Shown here piece after piece: positions 44,108 to 53,105 of a DNA stretch of 64,000 nucleotides (positions are counted from its first letter, which is position 1; each line of letters opens with the position of its first letter). The DNA is taken from NCBI RefSeq assembly GCF_020166515.1, contig NZ_JAINZT010000006.1, positions 124,001-188,000 on the forward strand, read 5' to 3'. The stretch is from Robertkochia flava (GTDB lineage: Bacteria; Bacteroidota; Bacteroidia; Flavobacteriales; Flavobacteriaceae). The translations under genes and the position numbers were made by a program. The notes under the pieces were generated by a model. That model saw only the letters and a list, made by a program, of their open reading frames with translations. It had not been told where the DNA came from and ran no database searches.

Positions 44108-45817
44108 ATGTACTTTCGATCGATTTGGTTACTTCTGTTGGTTATTATTTTAGGCGCTTGTAAAAAAGAAGCTTCTTTCGACACCGTTATTGCTCATGCT
44201 ACTATTATTGACGGGAGTGGAGCTCCGGGATACCCCGGGTATATCGGGATAAATGCCGATACCATTGCTTATGTAGGAAAGGAAGCTGTGGCTTCTGAAA
44301 ATACCGTGGATGGCTCCGGACTGGTGGCTTCTCCGGGTTTTATCAATATGCTCAGCTGGGCTACCGAATCGCTCATCGAGGATGGCAGGTCGATGGGAGA
44401 CCTAAGACAGGGAGTAACCCTAGAGGTATTTGGAGAAGGTTGGTCTATGGGCCCCCTTACTCCTGTGATGAAGAAGGAGGAAGTGGAACAGATGGCGGAT
44501 ATTAAATACGATATTCAATGGACCACGCTGAATGAATACCTGGAATTTCTTGAGCAGAAAGGTATCGCCCCAAATGTAGCCTCTTTTATTGGGGCTACCA
44601 CCCTGCGAATTCACACGGTAGGGTACGACAACCGCAAACCTACGGAAGAAGAAATGGATAGTATGCGATTGCTGGTACGGGAGGCTATGGAAGCAGGGGC
44701 CATGGGTATAGGATCTTCCCTGATTTATGCTCCGGCGTTCTATTCAGATACCCAGGAGCTTATTGCACTTTGTAAAGAAGCTGCTGCCTATGACGGTATG
44801 TATATTTCTCATATTCGCAGTGAGGGTGATCGTTTGCTGGAAAGTATAGATGAGCTTATGGAAATAGCGGATAAGGCTGGAATTCGTGCCGAGATCTACC
44901 ATCTGAAGCAAGCGGGCAAGAAGAACTGGAATAAACTGGATGCAGTGATCCGTAAGATCGATTCTGCCCGAAATGCAGGACTGGACATAAGTGCTAATAT
45001 GTATAATTATACTGCGGGTGCTACCGGGCTTAATGCGGCCATGCCCCCGTGGGTCCAGGAAGGCGGATATGATGCATGGGCAGAGCGTTTAAAGGATCCG
45101 GAGATCCGAAGCAGAGTCGTCCGGGAAATGAGGGATCCCGAGGTGGAATGGGAGAACCTGATGCAGGCAGCCGGAAGCGCAGAGAAGATGCTTCTGGTGT
45201 ATTTTAGAAATGACAGTTTAAAGCATCTTACCGGTAAAACTTTGGCAGAGGTGGCTGAAATAAGAGGCAAGAGCCCGGAAGAAACGGCTATGGATCTCGT
45301 TATCGAAGACGGCAGCAGGGTAGGTACGGTTTATTTTCTTATGGATGAGGAAAATGTAAAACGACAACTTCAATTGCCCTATATGTCCTTTGGTTCTGAT
45401 GCAGGGTCCATGGCGCCGGAGGGGGTGTTTTTAAAATCCGGCACCCATCCGAGGGCCTATGGTAATTTTGCCAGGTTGCTGGGTAAATATGTTCGTGATG
45501 AAAAGGTGATCCCTCTGGAAGATGCCATACATAAACTCACAAAACTTCCGGCATCACATCTTAAGCTTCAGAAACGGGGATTGCTGGCACCGGGTTATTT
45601 TGCAGACATCGTACTTTTTGATCCGGAAAAGATCACCGATAACGCCACTTTTGAGAAACCGCATCAGCTCGCGGATGGGGTTGTCCATGTATTTGTAAAC
45701 GGAGTTCAGGCTCTGGAGAACGGGGAACATACCGGACAGTTTTCAGGAAGGGTTGTTCGCGGACCGGGCTACCGTGAAAAGGGTTCGGAAGTCATGGGTT
45801 TGCCCCCTGAAGAATAG
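44108..45817 (+). CDS. N-acyl-D-amino-acid deacylase-like amidohydrolase lipoprotein
   Basis: 569 residues. A lipoprotein signal peptide with a lipobox ends at Cys18 (ILGACKKEA), so it is probably anchored in the outer or inner membrane. The body matches D-aminoacylase/N-acyl-D-glutamate deacylase: HATIIDGSGAPG near 30, His in SHIRSEGDRL, His in YHLKQAGKKNW and Asp in GSDAGSMAPEG are kept. The first metal motif, normally PGFIDxHxH, reads PGFINMLSW (77-84), so both His are missing, and the residue expected to be Cys (GNCG) is Glu (GEGW). Only part of the binuclear centre can form. Substrate unknown. Confidence 0.75.
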   Translation: MYFRSIWLLLLVIILGACKKEASFDTVIAHATIIDGSGAPGYPGYIGINADTIAYVGKEAVASENTVDGSGLVASPGFINMLSWATESLIEDGRSMGDLRQGVTLEVFGEGWSMGPLTPVMKKEEVEQMADIKYDIQWTTLNEYLEFLEQKGIAPNVASFIGATTLRIHTVGYDNRKPTEEEMDSMRLLVREAMEAGAMGIGSSLIYAPAFYSDTQELIALCKEAAAYDGMYISHIRSEGDRLLESIDELMEIADKAGIRAEIYHLKQAGKKNWNKLDAVIRKIDSARNAGLDISANMYNYTAGATGLNAAMPPWVQEGGYDAWAERLKDPEIRSRVVREMRDPEVEWENLMQAAGSAEKMLLVYFRNDSLKHLTGKTLAEVAEIRGKSPEETAMDLVIEDGSRVGTVYFLMDEENVKRQLQLPYMSFGSDAGSMAPEGVFLKSGTHPRAYGNFARLLGKYVRDEKVIPLEDAIHKLTKLPASHLKLQKRGLLAPGYFADIVLFDPEKITDNATFEKPHQLADGVVHVFVNGVQALENGEHTGQFSGRVVRGPGYREKGSEVMGLPPEE

Positions 45818-45841
45818 GGTTGCACGAAGCGTTAAAGCATC

Positions 45842-46831
45842 TCATTTTATATTGTGCAGTGGCTTCTTTCTGGTAAGCCCGCCAACAGTGTCTTTTACGG
45901 TGGTAAGCACCACAAAAGCTTTGCTGTCCACTTTTTCGATTTCCCTTTTGATACGGGCATATTCCAAACGGGTAATCACCGTATACACGATCATGATATC
46001 TCTGTTTGCAGATCCGGAAAGATAAGGGGAGTAGCCACTTTGACCCCGGAAGAGAGTACAGCCCTTCCCCATGGTTTCTACAATAACCCGGCGTACTTCT
46101 TCATACTTAAGTGAAATAATGGTAACAGCCATGTACTCCTCAACCCCGTCAATTACAAAATCTACCGTTTGGGAAGCGGCAAAATAGGTGAGAATGGCGT
46201 ATAAGGCGATCTCAACAGAAATAATATAGGCTGCAGTGATAAAAATGATCAGGTTAAAGATAAGGATGACATTTCCAACCGTTAGCGGAGTTTTTCTACT
46301 GGTATAGATGGCAAGTACTTCTGTGCCATCAATGATTGCCCCGCCACGAATGGCCAGTCCGATACCCAGCCCCAGAAAGAACCCTCCGAAAGCCGCGACC
46401 AGGATCTTATCATCTGTAACAGCCGGGATCGTTATCAGGTGAACCAGGGTGGATAACAGGGTGATAGCCACAATGCTCTTTACTGCAAATCTTTTTGAGA
46501 TAACAAAATAACCCAGGATAAGAAACGGCAGGTTGATGCCGAAAATCAGAATACCCAGAGGGATGGCCGAAACTGCCGAAATTATAAGGGAGATACCTGT
46601 AACTCCGCCATCAATAAAATTACTGGGAAGAAGAAATCCCTTGAGTCCGAAGGTAGCCGATACGATACCTATAAGGATGTAAATGCTGTCCGTTATCCAG
46701 TGTTTAACTTCTACTTCCAGGTCTTCAACCTGTTTTCTAAAGGTCTTTTCCGGAGCACTTCCACGTTTTAACTCTTCGCGATAATGCTTGCGTACAACAT
46801 CGAGAATGATCTTTTTGAAGAAATAGCTCAT
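45842..46831 (-). CDS. YitT family membrane protein
   Basis: 329 residues. About 40 charged residues precede five to six membrane helices (starting DSIYILIGIVSATFGLKGFLLP), with the family motif GGVTGISLIIS and GIGLAIRGGAIIDGTE. A C-terminal soluble DUF2179-type domain (about 240-315) carries GKGCTLFRGQSGYS. The family is widespread and proposed to be transport-related, but no substrate is established. It is a single gene, convergent with the amidohydrolase gene and downstream of the lactonase. Confidence 0.88.
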   Translation of the reverse strand: MSYFFKKIILDVVRKHYREELKRGSAPEKTFRKQVEDLEVEVKHWITDSIYILIGIVSATFGLKGFLLPSNFIDGGVTGISLIISAVSAIPLGILIFGINLPFLILGYFVISKRFAVKSIVAITLLSTLVHLITIPAVTDDKILVAAFGGFFLGLGIGLAIRGGAIIDGTEVLAIYTSRKTPLTVGNVILIFNLIIFITAAYIISVEIALYAILTYFAASQTVDFVIDGVEEYMAVTIISLKYEEVRRVIVETMGKGCTLFRGQSGYSPYLSGSANRDIMIVYTVITRLEYARIKREIEKVDSKAFVVLTTVKDTVGGLTRKKPLHNIK

Positions 46832-46926
46832 AGGCTTCTGGTATTTCCTCCTAAAGATATCAATTAAAGCTTAGCTCTGATGGTATTTTGCAATCCGTAT
46901 ATTTAAAGGTACCGTTGATCCGGTGA

Positions 46927-48030
46927 TTAAAAGGTGATACAAACCGGGGCAGGAACCTGAACCTGGTCTGTATAGATAAGATTACCCGAAAGCGTATCCC
47001 GTTTAAAACACACCAGGTTATCTGATCGTTCATTAGCAACAATAAGATACTTATTGTCCGGGGTTATATTAAAGTTTCTGGGCCAATCCCCGCGTACCGA
47101 TTCGAACCCAACCAGGGAAAGTCTTCCGTTTTGCTGGTCAACCCGGTAGATCGCCAGGGTTTGATGTCCACGGTTGGAGACGTAAAGGAAGTTTCCTGAA
47201 CGGTCCAGGTGTATATCTGCGCAGAGGTTTTCGCCGGTATAGCTATCCGGAAGCGTCGAAATTTCCTGTGCCACACTAAAGGCAGTGCCTGTAGTATCCA
47301 TTTTGATAAGGTTAACCGTAGCACTGAGTTCATTGACTAGGTATATCCATTTTTGATTGGAATGGAAGGCCATATGACGTGGTCCGGATCCCGGAGCTAA
47401 AACAATGCTATCCGAAATTTCAGGATTTTGACCGGACTCCCCGTTGTTGACCCTGCTTATCCAGAGTTTATCTGTTCCAAGGTCAGCCGTAATGAGGTGG
47501 TTGTCATCCAGGAAATAGGAGCTGTGAGCATGCGGAGCTTCCTGTCGGGGATGAGGGCCGTTGCCTTTAAATTCGAGAGAACCCATTGAAGTGAGATTTC
47601 CTTCATCATTCATTCGGAACATGGCAACAGTACCGCTGCTGTAATTGGATACTGCAATATTCCTGTTTTTATCTATGCTGATATGACATGGATGGGTTCC
47701 AATTTCCTCTGCCAGAGATACCTGCTGAAGTGAGTCGCCATTGATCATGAAAGCCCTGAGACTTCCAATTTCCTGTTCACTTACGGCCAAAAGAAAGTTA
47801 CCCTCTTTTGCTTTCGCCAGGTAGGAGGGGTCTTTAACATTCATCAAAGCTCTTAGCTCTTTAAATTTACCCTCTGGGGTAATGGCAGCCTTGTAGATTC
47901 CCTTACTGTTATTTTTGCTGTAGGTACCGATATAGAATTCAGTAGGTATATCCGGGTGATCACCTCCAGAATTTTGCATGCAGGAGGTCAGTGATGTTGT
48001 GATTGCGAATAAAAAAATGAAACGAAGCAT
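46927..48030 (-). CDS. lactonase family beta-propeller lipoprotein (6-phosphogluconolactonase-like)
   Basis: 367 residues with a lipoprotein signal (LTSCMQ, Cys17) and a seven-blade propeller: FYIGTYSKNNSKGIYKAAI at the start, THPCHISIDKNRNIAVSNYSSGTVAMF, GSGPRHMAFHSN and WPRNFNITPDNKYLIVANE. This matches the Pgl-type lactonase family (YbhE-like). A lipoprotein signal suggests an extracytoplasmic sugar lactonase rather than the pentose-phosphate enzyme. It is the last gene of a tight minus-strand run, one base after the esterase stop. Confidence 0.82.
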   Translation of the reverse strand: MLRFIFLFAITTSLTSCMQNSGGDHPDIPTEFYIGTYSKNNSKGIYKAAITPEGKFKELRALMNVKDPSYLAKAKEGNFLLAVSEQEIGSLRAFMINGDSLQQVSLAEEIGTHPCHISIDKNRNIAVSNYSSGTVAMFRMNDEGNLTSMGSLEFKGNGPHPRQEAPHAHSSYFLDDNHLITADLGTDKLWISRVNNGESGQNPEISDSIVLAPGSGPRHMAFHSNQKWIYLVNELSATVNLIKMDTTGTAFSVAQEISTLPDSYTGENLCADIHLDRSGNFLYVSNRGHQTLAIYRVDQQNGRLSLVGFESVRGDWPRNFNITPDNKYLIVANERSDNLVCFKRDTLSGNLIYTDQVQVPAPVCITF

Positions 48031-48031
48031 A

Positions 48032-48694
48032 TCAGTTATGAAGATTTAACCATTTGAGCAGGGAATAAAAATTTTGAGGTGCAACTCCATGACCTACGGG
48101 AAACTCTTCGTAGGTATGAGCAACCCCCAGTTCATTCAGGATCTTTGGTGTTCTTCTTGCCCATTCAACAGGGATCACCTGGTCTGCACTTCCGTGAGAG
48201 GCATAAACAGATAACCCGGAGAGGTCTTTGTCTGTAGGGATTCCGGCTATGAGGTCCTGGTTGATATATCCGCTCAGGGCAATTACATTGCTGATCTTTT
48301 CCGGATAGCTTAAGGCAACGGCATAACTTAGGATACTACCCTGGCTAAAGCCGAGAAGATTGATCTTATTTCGATTTAATCCGTAGCCCTCACAGGCTTC
48401 CTCAATAAAAGCCATGATCAGGTCGCGGGATTTTTTTGCCTGCTCGTTATCGCTCCATTTTCCTTCAACATCATCAAAATTTATAGCATACCACGCATAG
48501 GCATTCGGCATCAGGGTGTACGGAGCTCTTGCTGAGATGACTATACAGTGTTCAGGAAGCTCGTATGCAAATGAAAAAAGATCTTCTTCATTGCTGCCGT
48601 ACCCATGAAACATAAATATTACGGGGGCGTCTTTTATTTCTATGCCTTCTGCGGGCCTGATCAGGTGATAAAGTGAAAGTTCCTTTGTGGTCAA
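48032..48694 (-). CDS. alpha/beta hydrolase (phospholipase/carboxylesterase type)
   Basis: A 221-residue esterase with the alpha/beta-hydrolase fold. It has FMFHGYGSNEED as the oxyanion region, nucleophile Ser in GFSQGS, Asp in the SADQVIP loop and His in PVGHGVAP. No signal peptide. There is no ATG before the fold; the likely start is TTG at 48694 (MTTKELSLYHLI), 28 bases downstream of the previous stop, while the frame opens at another TTG at 48763 inside the upstream gene. It is part of the 52.2-46.9 kb operon. Confidence 0.8.
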   Translation of the reverse strand: MTTKELSLYHLIRPAEGIEIKDAPVIFMFHGYGSNEEDLFSFAYELPEHCIVISARAPYTLMPNAYAWYAINFDDVEGKWSDNEQAKKSRDLIMAFIEEACEGYGLNRNKINLLGFSQGSILSYAVALSYPEKISNVIALSGYINQDLIAGIPTDKDLSGLSVYASHGSADQVIPVEWARRTPKILNELGVAHTYEEFPVGHGVAPQNFYSLLKWLNLHN

Positions 48695-48722
48695 AATAGC
48701 GTAAACAGATTTAGATTTATGA

Positions 48723-49049
48723 TTATCGAATAAAAGTGAACCATTTCCGGAAGTAAGGTCCAACTACCGGTATGGAGTTCCATTTTTGTTGTATAGCACC
48801 CAGAATTCCGTAAAACCAGAGCGCAAAAAAGAAAATCCAGTAGGCGGTGTGCAGCATCCACATATCGAGGTTACCCACAGAATATCCTAACAGCCAGTAA
48901 AGCAAATGAAGGCCGAAAGCCTGGCGGATGTGAAACCGGGCGAACTCATTCTGAGGTTCCTGGTTCATGAAAATAGCAATAAGTGCTCCGATAATGGTTA
49001 GGTAGCTAACGATGGCGGTGGTTTTTCCCTGTTCTTCGGTTACGCCCAT
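48723..49049 (-). CDS. small DUF4870-like membrane protein
   Basis: 108 residues with three to four hydrophobic segments. The pattern SYLTIIGALIAIF, then FHIRQAFGLHLLYWLLGY and a final VVGPYFRKWF is typical of DUF4870-type proteins (formerly in Tic20-like groups). Function unknown. It sits three bases after the dihydroorotase-like stop and upstream of the esterase, on the same strand. Confidence 0.7.
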   Translation of the reverse strand: MGVTEEQGKTTAIVSYLTIIGALIAIFMNQEPQNEFARFHIRQAFGLHLLYWLLGYSVGNLDMWMLHTAYWIFFFALWFYGILGAIQQKWNSIPVVGPYFRKWFTFIR

Positions 49050-49052
49050 AGC

Positions 49053-50315
49053 TTAAGTTGTTGGGTTGATCTCGTGGTGCTTTCCATGAATAACCCCATA
49101 TACCATCCCTTTCATTTCTTTTCTTAGAAAAGCACTGTTTTTGGAGGCAGAAAGGATATGTTGTTTTTCAAAGACATATTCCTTATCCGGATCAAACAGG
49201 GTCAGGTTAGCGATCTGACCTTCTTCAATGGCGGGAGCAGCTATATTGAACCGCTCTCTTCCGGAACTAAGGATACGAATAGTATCTTCCAGGGGGAGGA
49301 TCTTGTGAAGCGATCCCAGAGCACTTTCCAGTCCGATAGTGCCATAATCGGCGTAATCAAATTCCACCTTTTTTCTTTCAATATCCCGGGGATCATGATC
49401 GGTAGTCACCATATCGATTATCCCGCTTTTTAAACCTTTAAGCAATGCTTTACGGTCCTTTTCCGTGCGCAGCGGAGGCAACACCTTATACCGGGTGTCA
49501 AAACCCTTAAGCTCTTCTTCTGTGAGAAAAAGGTTGTGAATGGCTACGCTGCAGCTTACATCCAATCCTTTTTTCTTACCTGCTGCGATAAGGTCCACCG
49601 ATCGTTCGGTAGATATGGTTGGAATATGCAACTTGCCGCCGGTATATTCAAGGATGTAAAGGTCTCTTGCGATCTGTAATTCTTCTGAAAGGGCTGGGAT
49701 TCCCTTTAACCCGAGAGCTATAGCAGTTGCCTCCTCATTCATAACCCCTTTTCCGGAAATGTCCTTTTCCAGGGGGAAGGATTGCACCAGGGCATCGAAA
49801 TTCTGAGCATACTGCAAGGCTATTTTAAGCAGATTCGGATTGCGAACGGGACTTTTGTAGTCTCCAAAAGATATAGCCCCTGCCTGCTTCATATCATACA
49901 TTTCAGCAAGGTCTGTGCCTTCTCCCTTAACCGTGAGTGCGCCTACGGGATGTATCTTGGTGGGCGTATCTGCACTTTTGGACTTAAGAAAAGTCATGTC
50001 GGTATTGGAATCGGCTACAGGGTTGGTGTTCGGATTCAGGGCAATATCCGTAAAACCACTTCTGGCGGCAGTGAAAAGACCGTTCTTCAGGGTTTCTCTT
50101 TCCTCGAAACCGGGCTCCCCAAAACTCACGCTGCTGTCAAACCATCCCCTGGATACGTGCAGGTTGGGCAATGCTATAACAGAAGTGTTTTTGTCTGCAG
50201 CTACCGAAGAACCGATGCTGGCAATTTTTCCGTTTTTAATCAGGATATCACAGCGCTTCGCGTGGTATTTTCCCTGGGGATCAATGATCGTGGCTGATCT
50301 TAGGAGGATATTCAT
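49053..50315 (-). CDS. dihydroorotase-like protein with degenerate metal site
   Basis: 420 residues, full length for class I dihydroorotase, with recognisable family blocks such as EPGFEERETLKNG and TTDHDPRD. However, where active enzymes have DxHxHxREPG, this protein reads DSSVSFGEPG (60-69): both metal-binding His and the substrate-binding Arg are replaced (Ser62, Ser64, Gly66). The region that normally carries later metal-binding residues (VQSFPLEKD) also lacks the expected His. It is therefore probably inactive as a dihydroorotase and may act as a structural partner, like PyrC-prime proteins with ATCase. Its ATG overlaps the stop of the BatA-like gene by four bases. Confidence 0.8.
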   Translation of the reverse strand: MNILLRSATIIDPQGKYHAKRCDILIKNGKIASIGSSVAADKNTSVIALPNLHVSRGWFDSSVSFGEPGFEERETLKNGLFTAARSGFTDIALNPNTNPVADSNTDMTFLKSKSADTPTKIHPVGALTVKGEGTDLAEMYDMKQAGAISFGDYKSPVRNPNLLKIALQYAQNFDALVQSFPLEKDISGKGVMNEEATAIALGLKGIPALSEELQIARDLYILEYTGGKLHIPTISTERSVDLIAAGKKKGLDVSCSVAIHNLFLTEEELKGFDTRYKVLPPLRTEKDRKALLKGLKSGIIDMVTTDHDPRDIERKKVEFDYADYGTIGLESALGSLHKILPLEDTIRILSSGRERFNIAAPAIEEGQIANLTLFDPDKEYVFEKQHILSASKNSAFLRKEMKGMVYGVIHGKHHEINPTT

Positions 50316-52237
50316 TTAAAATATTTTAAAATGAGCATTTCGGTTAGGAAAAAGACTAATGCAAAAATAACAAACCATTTCCAAAGCTCGTTGACCTTGT
50401 TTTCAATTTTTACCTGATCCAGTCCTTCATTGATCGAATCGTAAAAGGTTATATCTTTCAGCATTTCCGGATCGAGAAATTCAAGCACGCTTTCAGTTCG
50501 TGGTAAATTAAGGCTGAGATTCCCGACCTTTTCCATGTCTTTCATCACCCCGTAGTGCCCGGGGGCAGTAAATTGTTCATCCAGAAAGATCCTGATGTAA
50601 TTCCCGAAGTTCTGTTGCCTCGGGATAAATGATCCTGACGCGTGTTGAAGGGAAAGGATCTGATCTTTCTTTAATTGCGTTTTTATATCGGCTTCCCGAT
50701 CTGCTGAAAGGGTAAAATATGCCTTTGGGCGATTCAGGCTTTGAAGGCCAATGTTGTAGAAAACGGGAACGATCAATGCGGATGACTGAAAATCTGAACT
50801 CTCTTCATCCAGGGAGGCAGTAAAGGCATAATGTCCGTTGGATCCGTATAGAAAAGGAATGTTTCCGGAGAATTCCAATACACTTTGAGCACTTCCCCGT
50901 ATCGAAAAATATCCCGAAACCAAGGGATACCTGAAGTTTTGTATCCTGTCATTAAAAACATCCCTCACCAGGGGGTGGTCATAATTTATCGTATTTACCA
51001 CTGCCTCGCTGCGTACAATGCTATCCCTAAGCGGCAGTCCAAGAGATTGATTGAGAGCGTTAAAGCTTTCCGTAACCTCTTTAAAGGAGGGAACCTGTAC
51101 TATTTTTATACCGTTTTCTGCGAGATCCACCAGAGTTTTACCCAGGGCTTCAGGTAATTGATCCAATTGGTCGAGGATGACCAGGTTCTGGTTGGAAAGC
51201 TGGTTAAAATCGACAGCATTCGGGGATACTGACACAAAATTAAATTCATCATCGGTAAAGATTCGCCCCAGGTGGGTCGCAGGGAATCCCCCAATGTGCA
51301 TTACATTTATTTTCTGATCTTCCTCTGTGCTGAAATAAAGGTAGTTGTCGTATTTAAGACCGGAATCGGAGATTTCAACGCGGTTTAGCGTGAGGTCTTC
51401 CTTTGGCAGGGTAAACTGTACCTTCGCAGACCCGGACCGGAATGCTGCCGTACCTCTGGCAAGGAGTTCGCTATCAGAAAAAATGGATACCGGAGTGCTT
51501 TCTTCCTCTTCGTCGTCTGTAATGCTCAGCGAGACACTAATGGTAATATTTTCAGGGCCATCATCAGACAGGGAAAGGGAGTCAATACTGATATTCCTGA
51601 GGTTTGGACTTCTGAGGGGAATTAACCGGACCTCTGCATTGCCGGGTGGCAATGTCTCCTGAATGTCTGTTGTTTTTTGCAGGTCTGAAAGTATGTATAA
51701 GGCATTGTTCTTTTTCCTGGGACCAAATTCTGGATTGGCTTTTAACACCACCTCATTTAGATCAAGTTGTTTTGGGGTATAGGTTAGGGCCAGTAACTGA
51801 TTTCTGATCTCAGATTTAGTCCCCGGGCCGAATTCCCCGTCATTGGTAATCACCTTTACAGGAATATCTGCCGGCCATTCAGAGAGAAATCGGTTAACCG
51901 CAGACTCCAATAATGATCCCTGTGCAGCGGGCATCTGCATACTGTAGGAATTATCGAAATAGATCACATAGGTGGCGTCCTGTTCACTGGCATCGGGATC
52001 GCCCAGGTAAGGTTGGGCAAATGCCAAAACGAGCATGGCTAAGCCAAATAAACGCATCAAAAGAACCAGCCATTTCTTCAGGGTTGAACTTTTCCGGGTT
52101 TGCAGATCGATCTCCTTTAAAAACCGCACATTGGTAAACACCTCTTTTTTAAACCGCCTTAACCTGAATAAATGCACGATTATGGGTATCAAAAGCAGTA
52201 AAAGAGCCCAAAGAATTTCCGGATGTTTTAAATGCAT
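50312..52237 (-). CDS. BatA/VWA domain membrane protein
   Basis: 641 residues. The BatA-type N-terminus has a hydrophobic segment (ILWALLLLLIPIIVHLF), a basic patch (RLRRFKKEVF) and a second helix (LVLLMRLFGLAMLVLAFAQPY). A von Willebrand A-like domain follows (about 85-280) with the MIDAS core DNSYSM. The long beta-rich periplasmic region ends in a C-terminal helix (WFVIFALVFFLTEMLIL). This is the lone BatA-like protein type of Bacteroidota, not the full Bat operon. No function is firmly known. It is followed directly by the dihydroorotase-like gene. Confidence 0.8.
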   Translation of the reverse strand: MHLKHPEILWALLLLLIPIIVHLFRLRRFKKEVFTNVRFLKEIDLQTRKSSTLKKWLVLLMRLFGLAMLVLAFAQPYLGDPDASEQDATYVIYFDNSYSMQMPAAQGSLLESAVNRFLSEWPADIPVKVITNDGEFGPGTKSEIRNQLLALTYTPKQLDLNEVVLKANPEFGPRKKNNALYILSDLQKTTDIQETLPPGNAEVRLIPLRSPNLRNISIDSLSLSDDGPENITISVSLSITDDEEEESTPVSIFSDSELLARGTAAFRSGSAKVQFTLPKEDLTLNRVEISDSGLKYDNYLYFSTEEDQKINVMHIGGFPATHLGRIFTDDEFNFVSVSPNAVDFNQLSNQNLVILDQLDQLPEALGKTLVDLAENGIKIVQVPSFKEVTESFNALNQSLGLPLRDSIVRSEAVVNTINYDHPLVRDVFNDRIQNFRYPLVSGYFSIRGSAQSVLEFSGNIPFLYGSNGHYAFTASLDEESSDFQSSALIVPVFYNIGLQSLNRPKAYFTLSADREADIKTQLKKDQILSLQHASGSFIPRQQNFGNYIRIFLDEQFTAPGHYGVMKDMEKVGNLSLNLPRTESVLEFLDPEMLKDITFYDSINEGLDQVKIENKVNELWKWFVIFALVFFLTEMLILKYFK

Positions 52238-52283
52238 TCCCTATTGAATATGTATAAATATAAGATTAATCTTCAGGTAAGTT

Positions 52284-53105
52284 TTATTTATCCAACCATC
52301 CTGTAAATTTTTTCCACCAGGAGCTTCCCGAGGTATCCTTTAAGTTCAGTTCCATGTTCAGGGCATGCGAATACCCGATCTCAAACAACTCATCGGCCTT
52401 TTGGGTGTCGAATATAGGGAAGGAAGAGAGTTCAGGGGGTTCGATGTAGATATCGCATTGAGATTTAATAGTGCTGTTTTGCCCGTTAACACTTAACTGA
52501 AACGTCCTGGCCGCAATATTGGCAATATTTCCAAGCTCTTTGATTTTATCCATTGGACTTATATTGATCACTATGGTATATTCACAGCAGCTCTTAAGGG
52601 GGGCCAGCGGGATATTGCTGAAAACCCCGCCATCTGCGTAATACAGGTCATCAATTTTTACAGGAGAGAACAACACCGGGATGGAGGCCGATGCCTGTAC
52701 GATTTCCGAGAGATCTCCCTCCCGGAAATAAGTGACCCGGGCGTTTAGTATATCCGTGGCTCCCACAATCATCGGGATCTTAAGTTCCTTAAGATCTATT
52801 TTACCCAATTTGGATTGCAGTAAGGCTCCCAGCTTATCGAGATTGAAAAGCCCGGTTTTGGGCATCTGAAAATTAGTGAGATCCATCATGGAAAGCGCTT
52901 TGACGGCTTCATGGGTCTCCTCGGGAGTTTTTCCAGCAGCAATAAAAGCTCCTGCTACTGCTCCTGCACTTACCCCTGATATAATATCCGGTTCGATGCC
53001 TCTTTCCTTAAGGGCTTTTATAGCGCCCAGGTGTGCGAAGCCCCGGGCGCCACCACCCCCAAGTACGAAACCATACTTATAGGGTTTAGCCTGTTTAGCG
53101 CTCAT
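52284..53105 (-). CDS. patatin-like phospholipase
   Basis: 273 residues with the patatin fold: oxyanion motif GGGGARG (17-22), nucleophile Ser46 in GVSAG, and the Asp of the dyad in YADGGVFSN. It acts as a lipid acyl hydrolase at membranes; substrate unknown. No signal peptide, so it should be cytoplasmic, as in RssA-like relatives. The start is the ATG at 53105, which overlaps the end of the S10 peptidase gene by 11 bases; the frame extends 12 codons further upstream within it. Confidence 0.88.
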   Translation of the reverse strand: MSAKQAKPYKYGFVLGGGGARGFAHLGAIKALKERGIEPDIISGVSAGAVAGAFIAAGKTPEETHEAVKALSMMDLTNFQMPKTGLFNLDKLGALLQSKLGKIDLKELKIPMIVGATDILNARVTYFREGDLSEIVQASASIPVLFSPVKIDDLYYADGGVFSNIPLAPLKSCCEYTIVINISPMDKIKELGNIANIAARTFQLSVNGQNSTIKSQCDIYIEPPELSSFPIFDTQKADELFEIGYSHALNMELNLKDTSGSSWWKKFTGWLDK

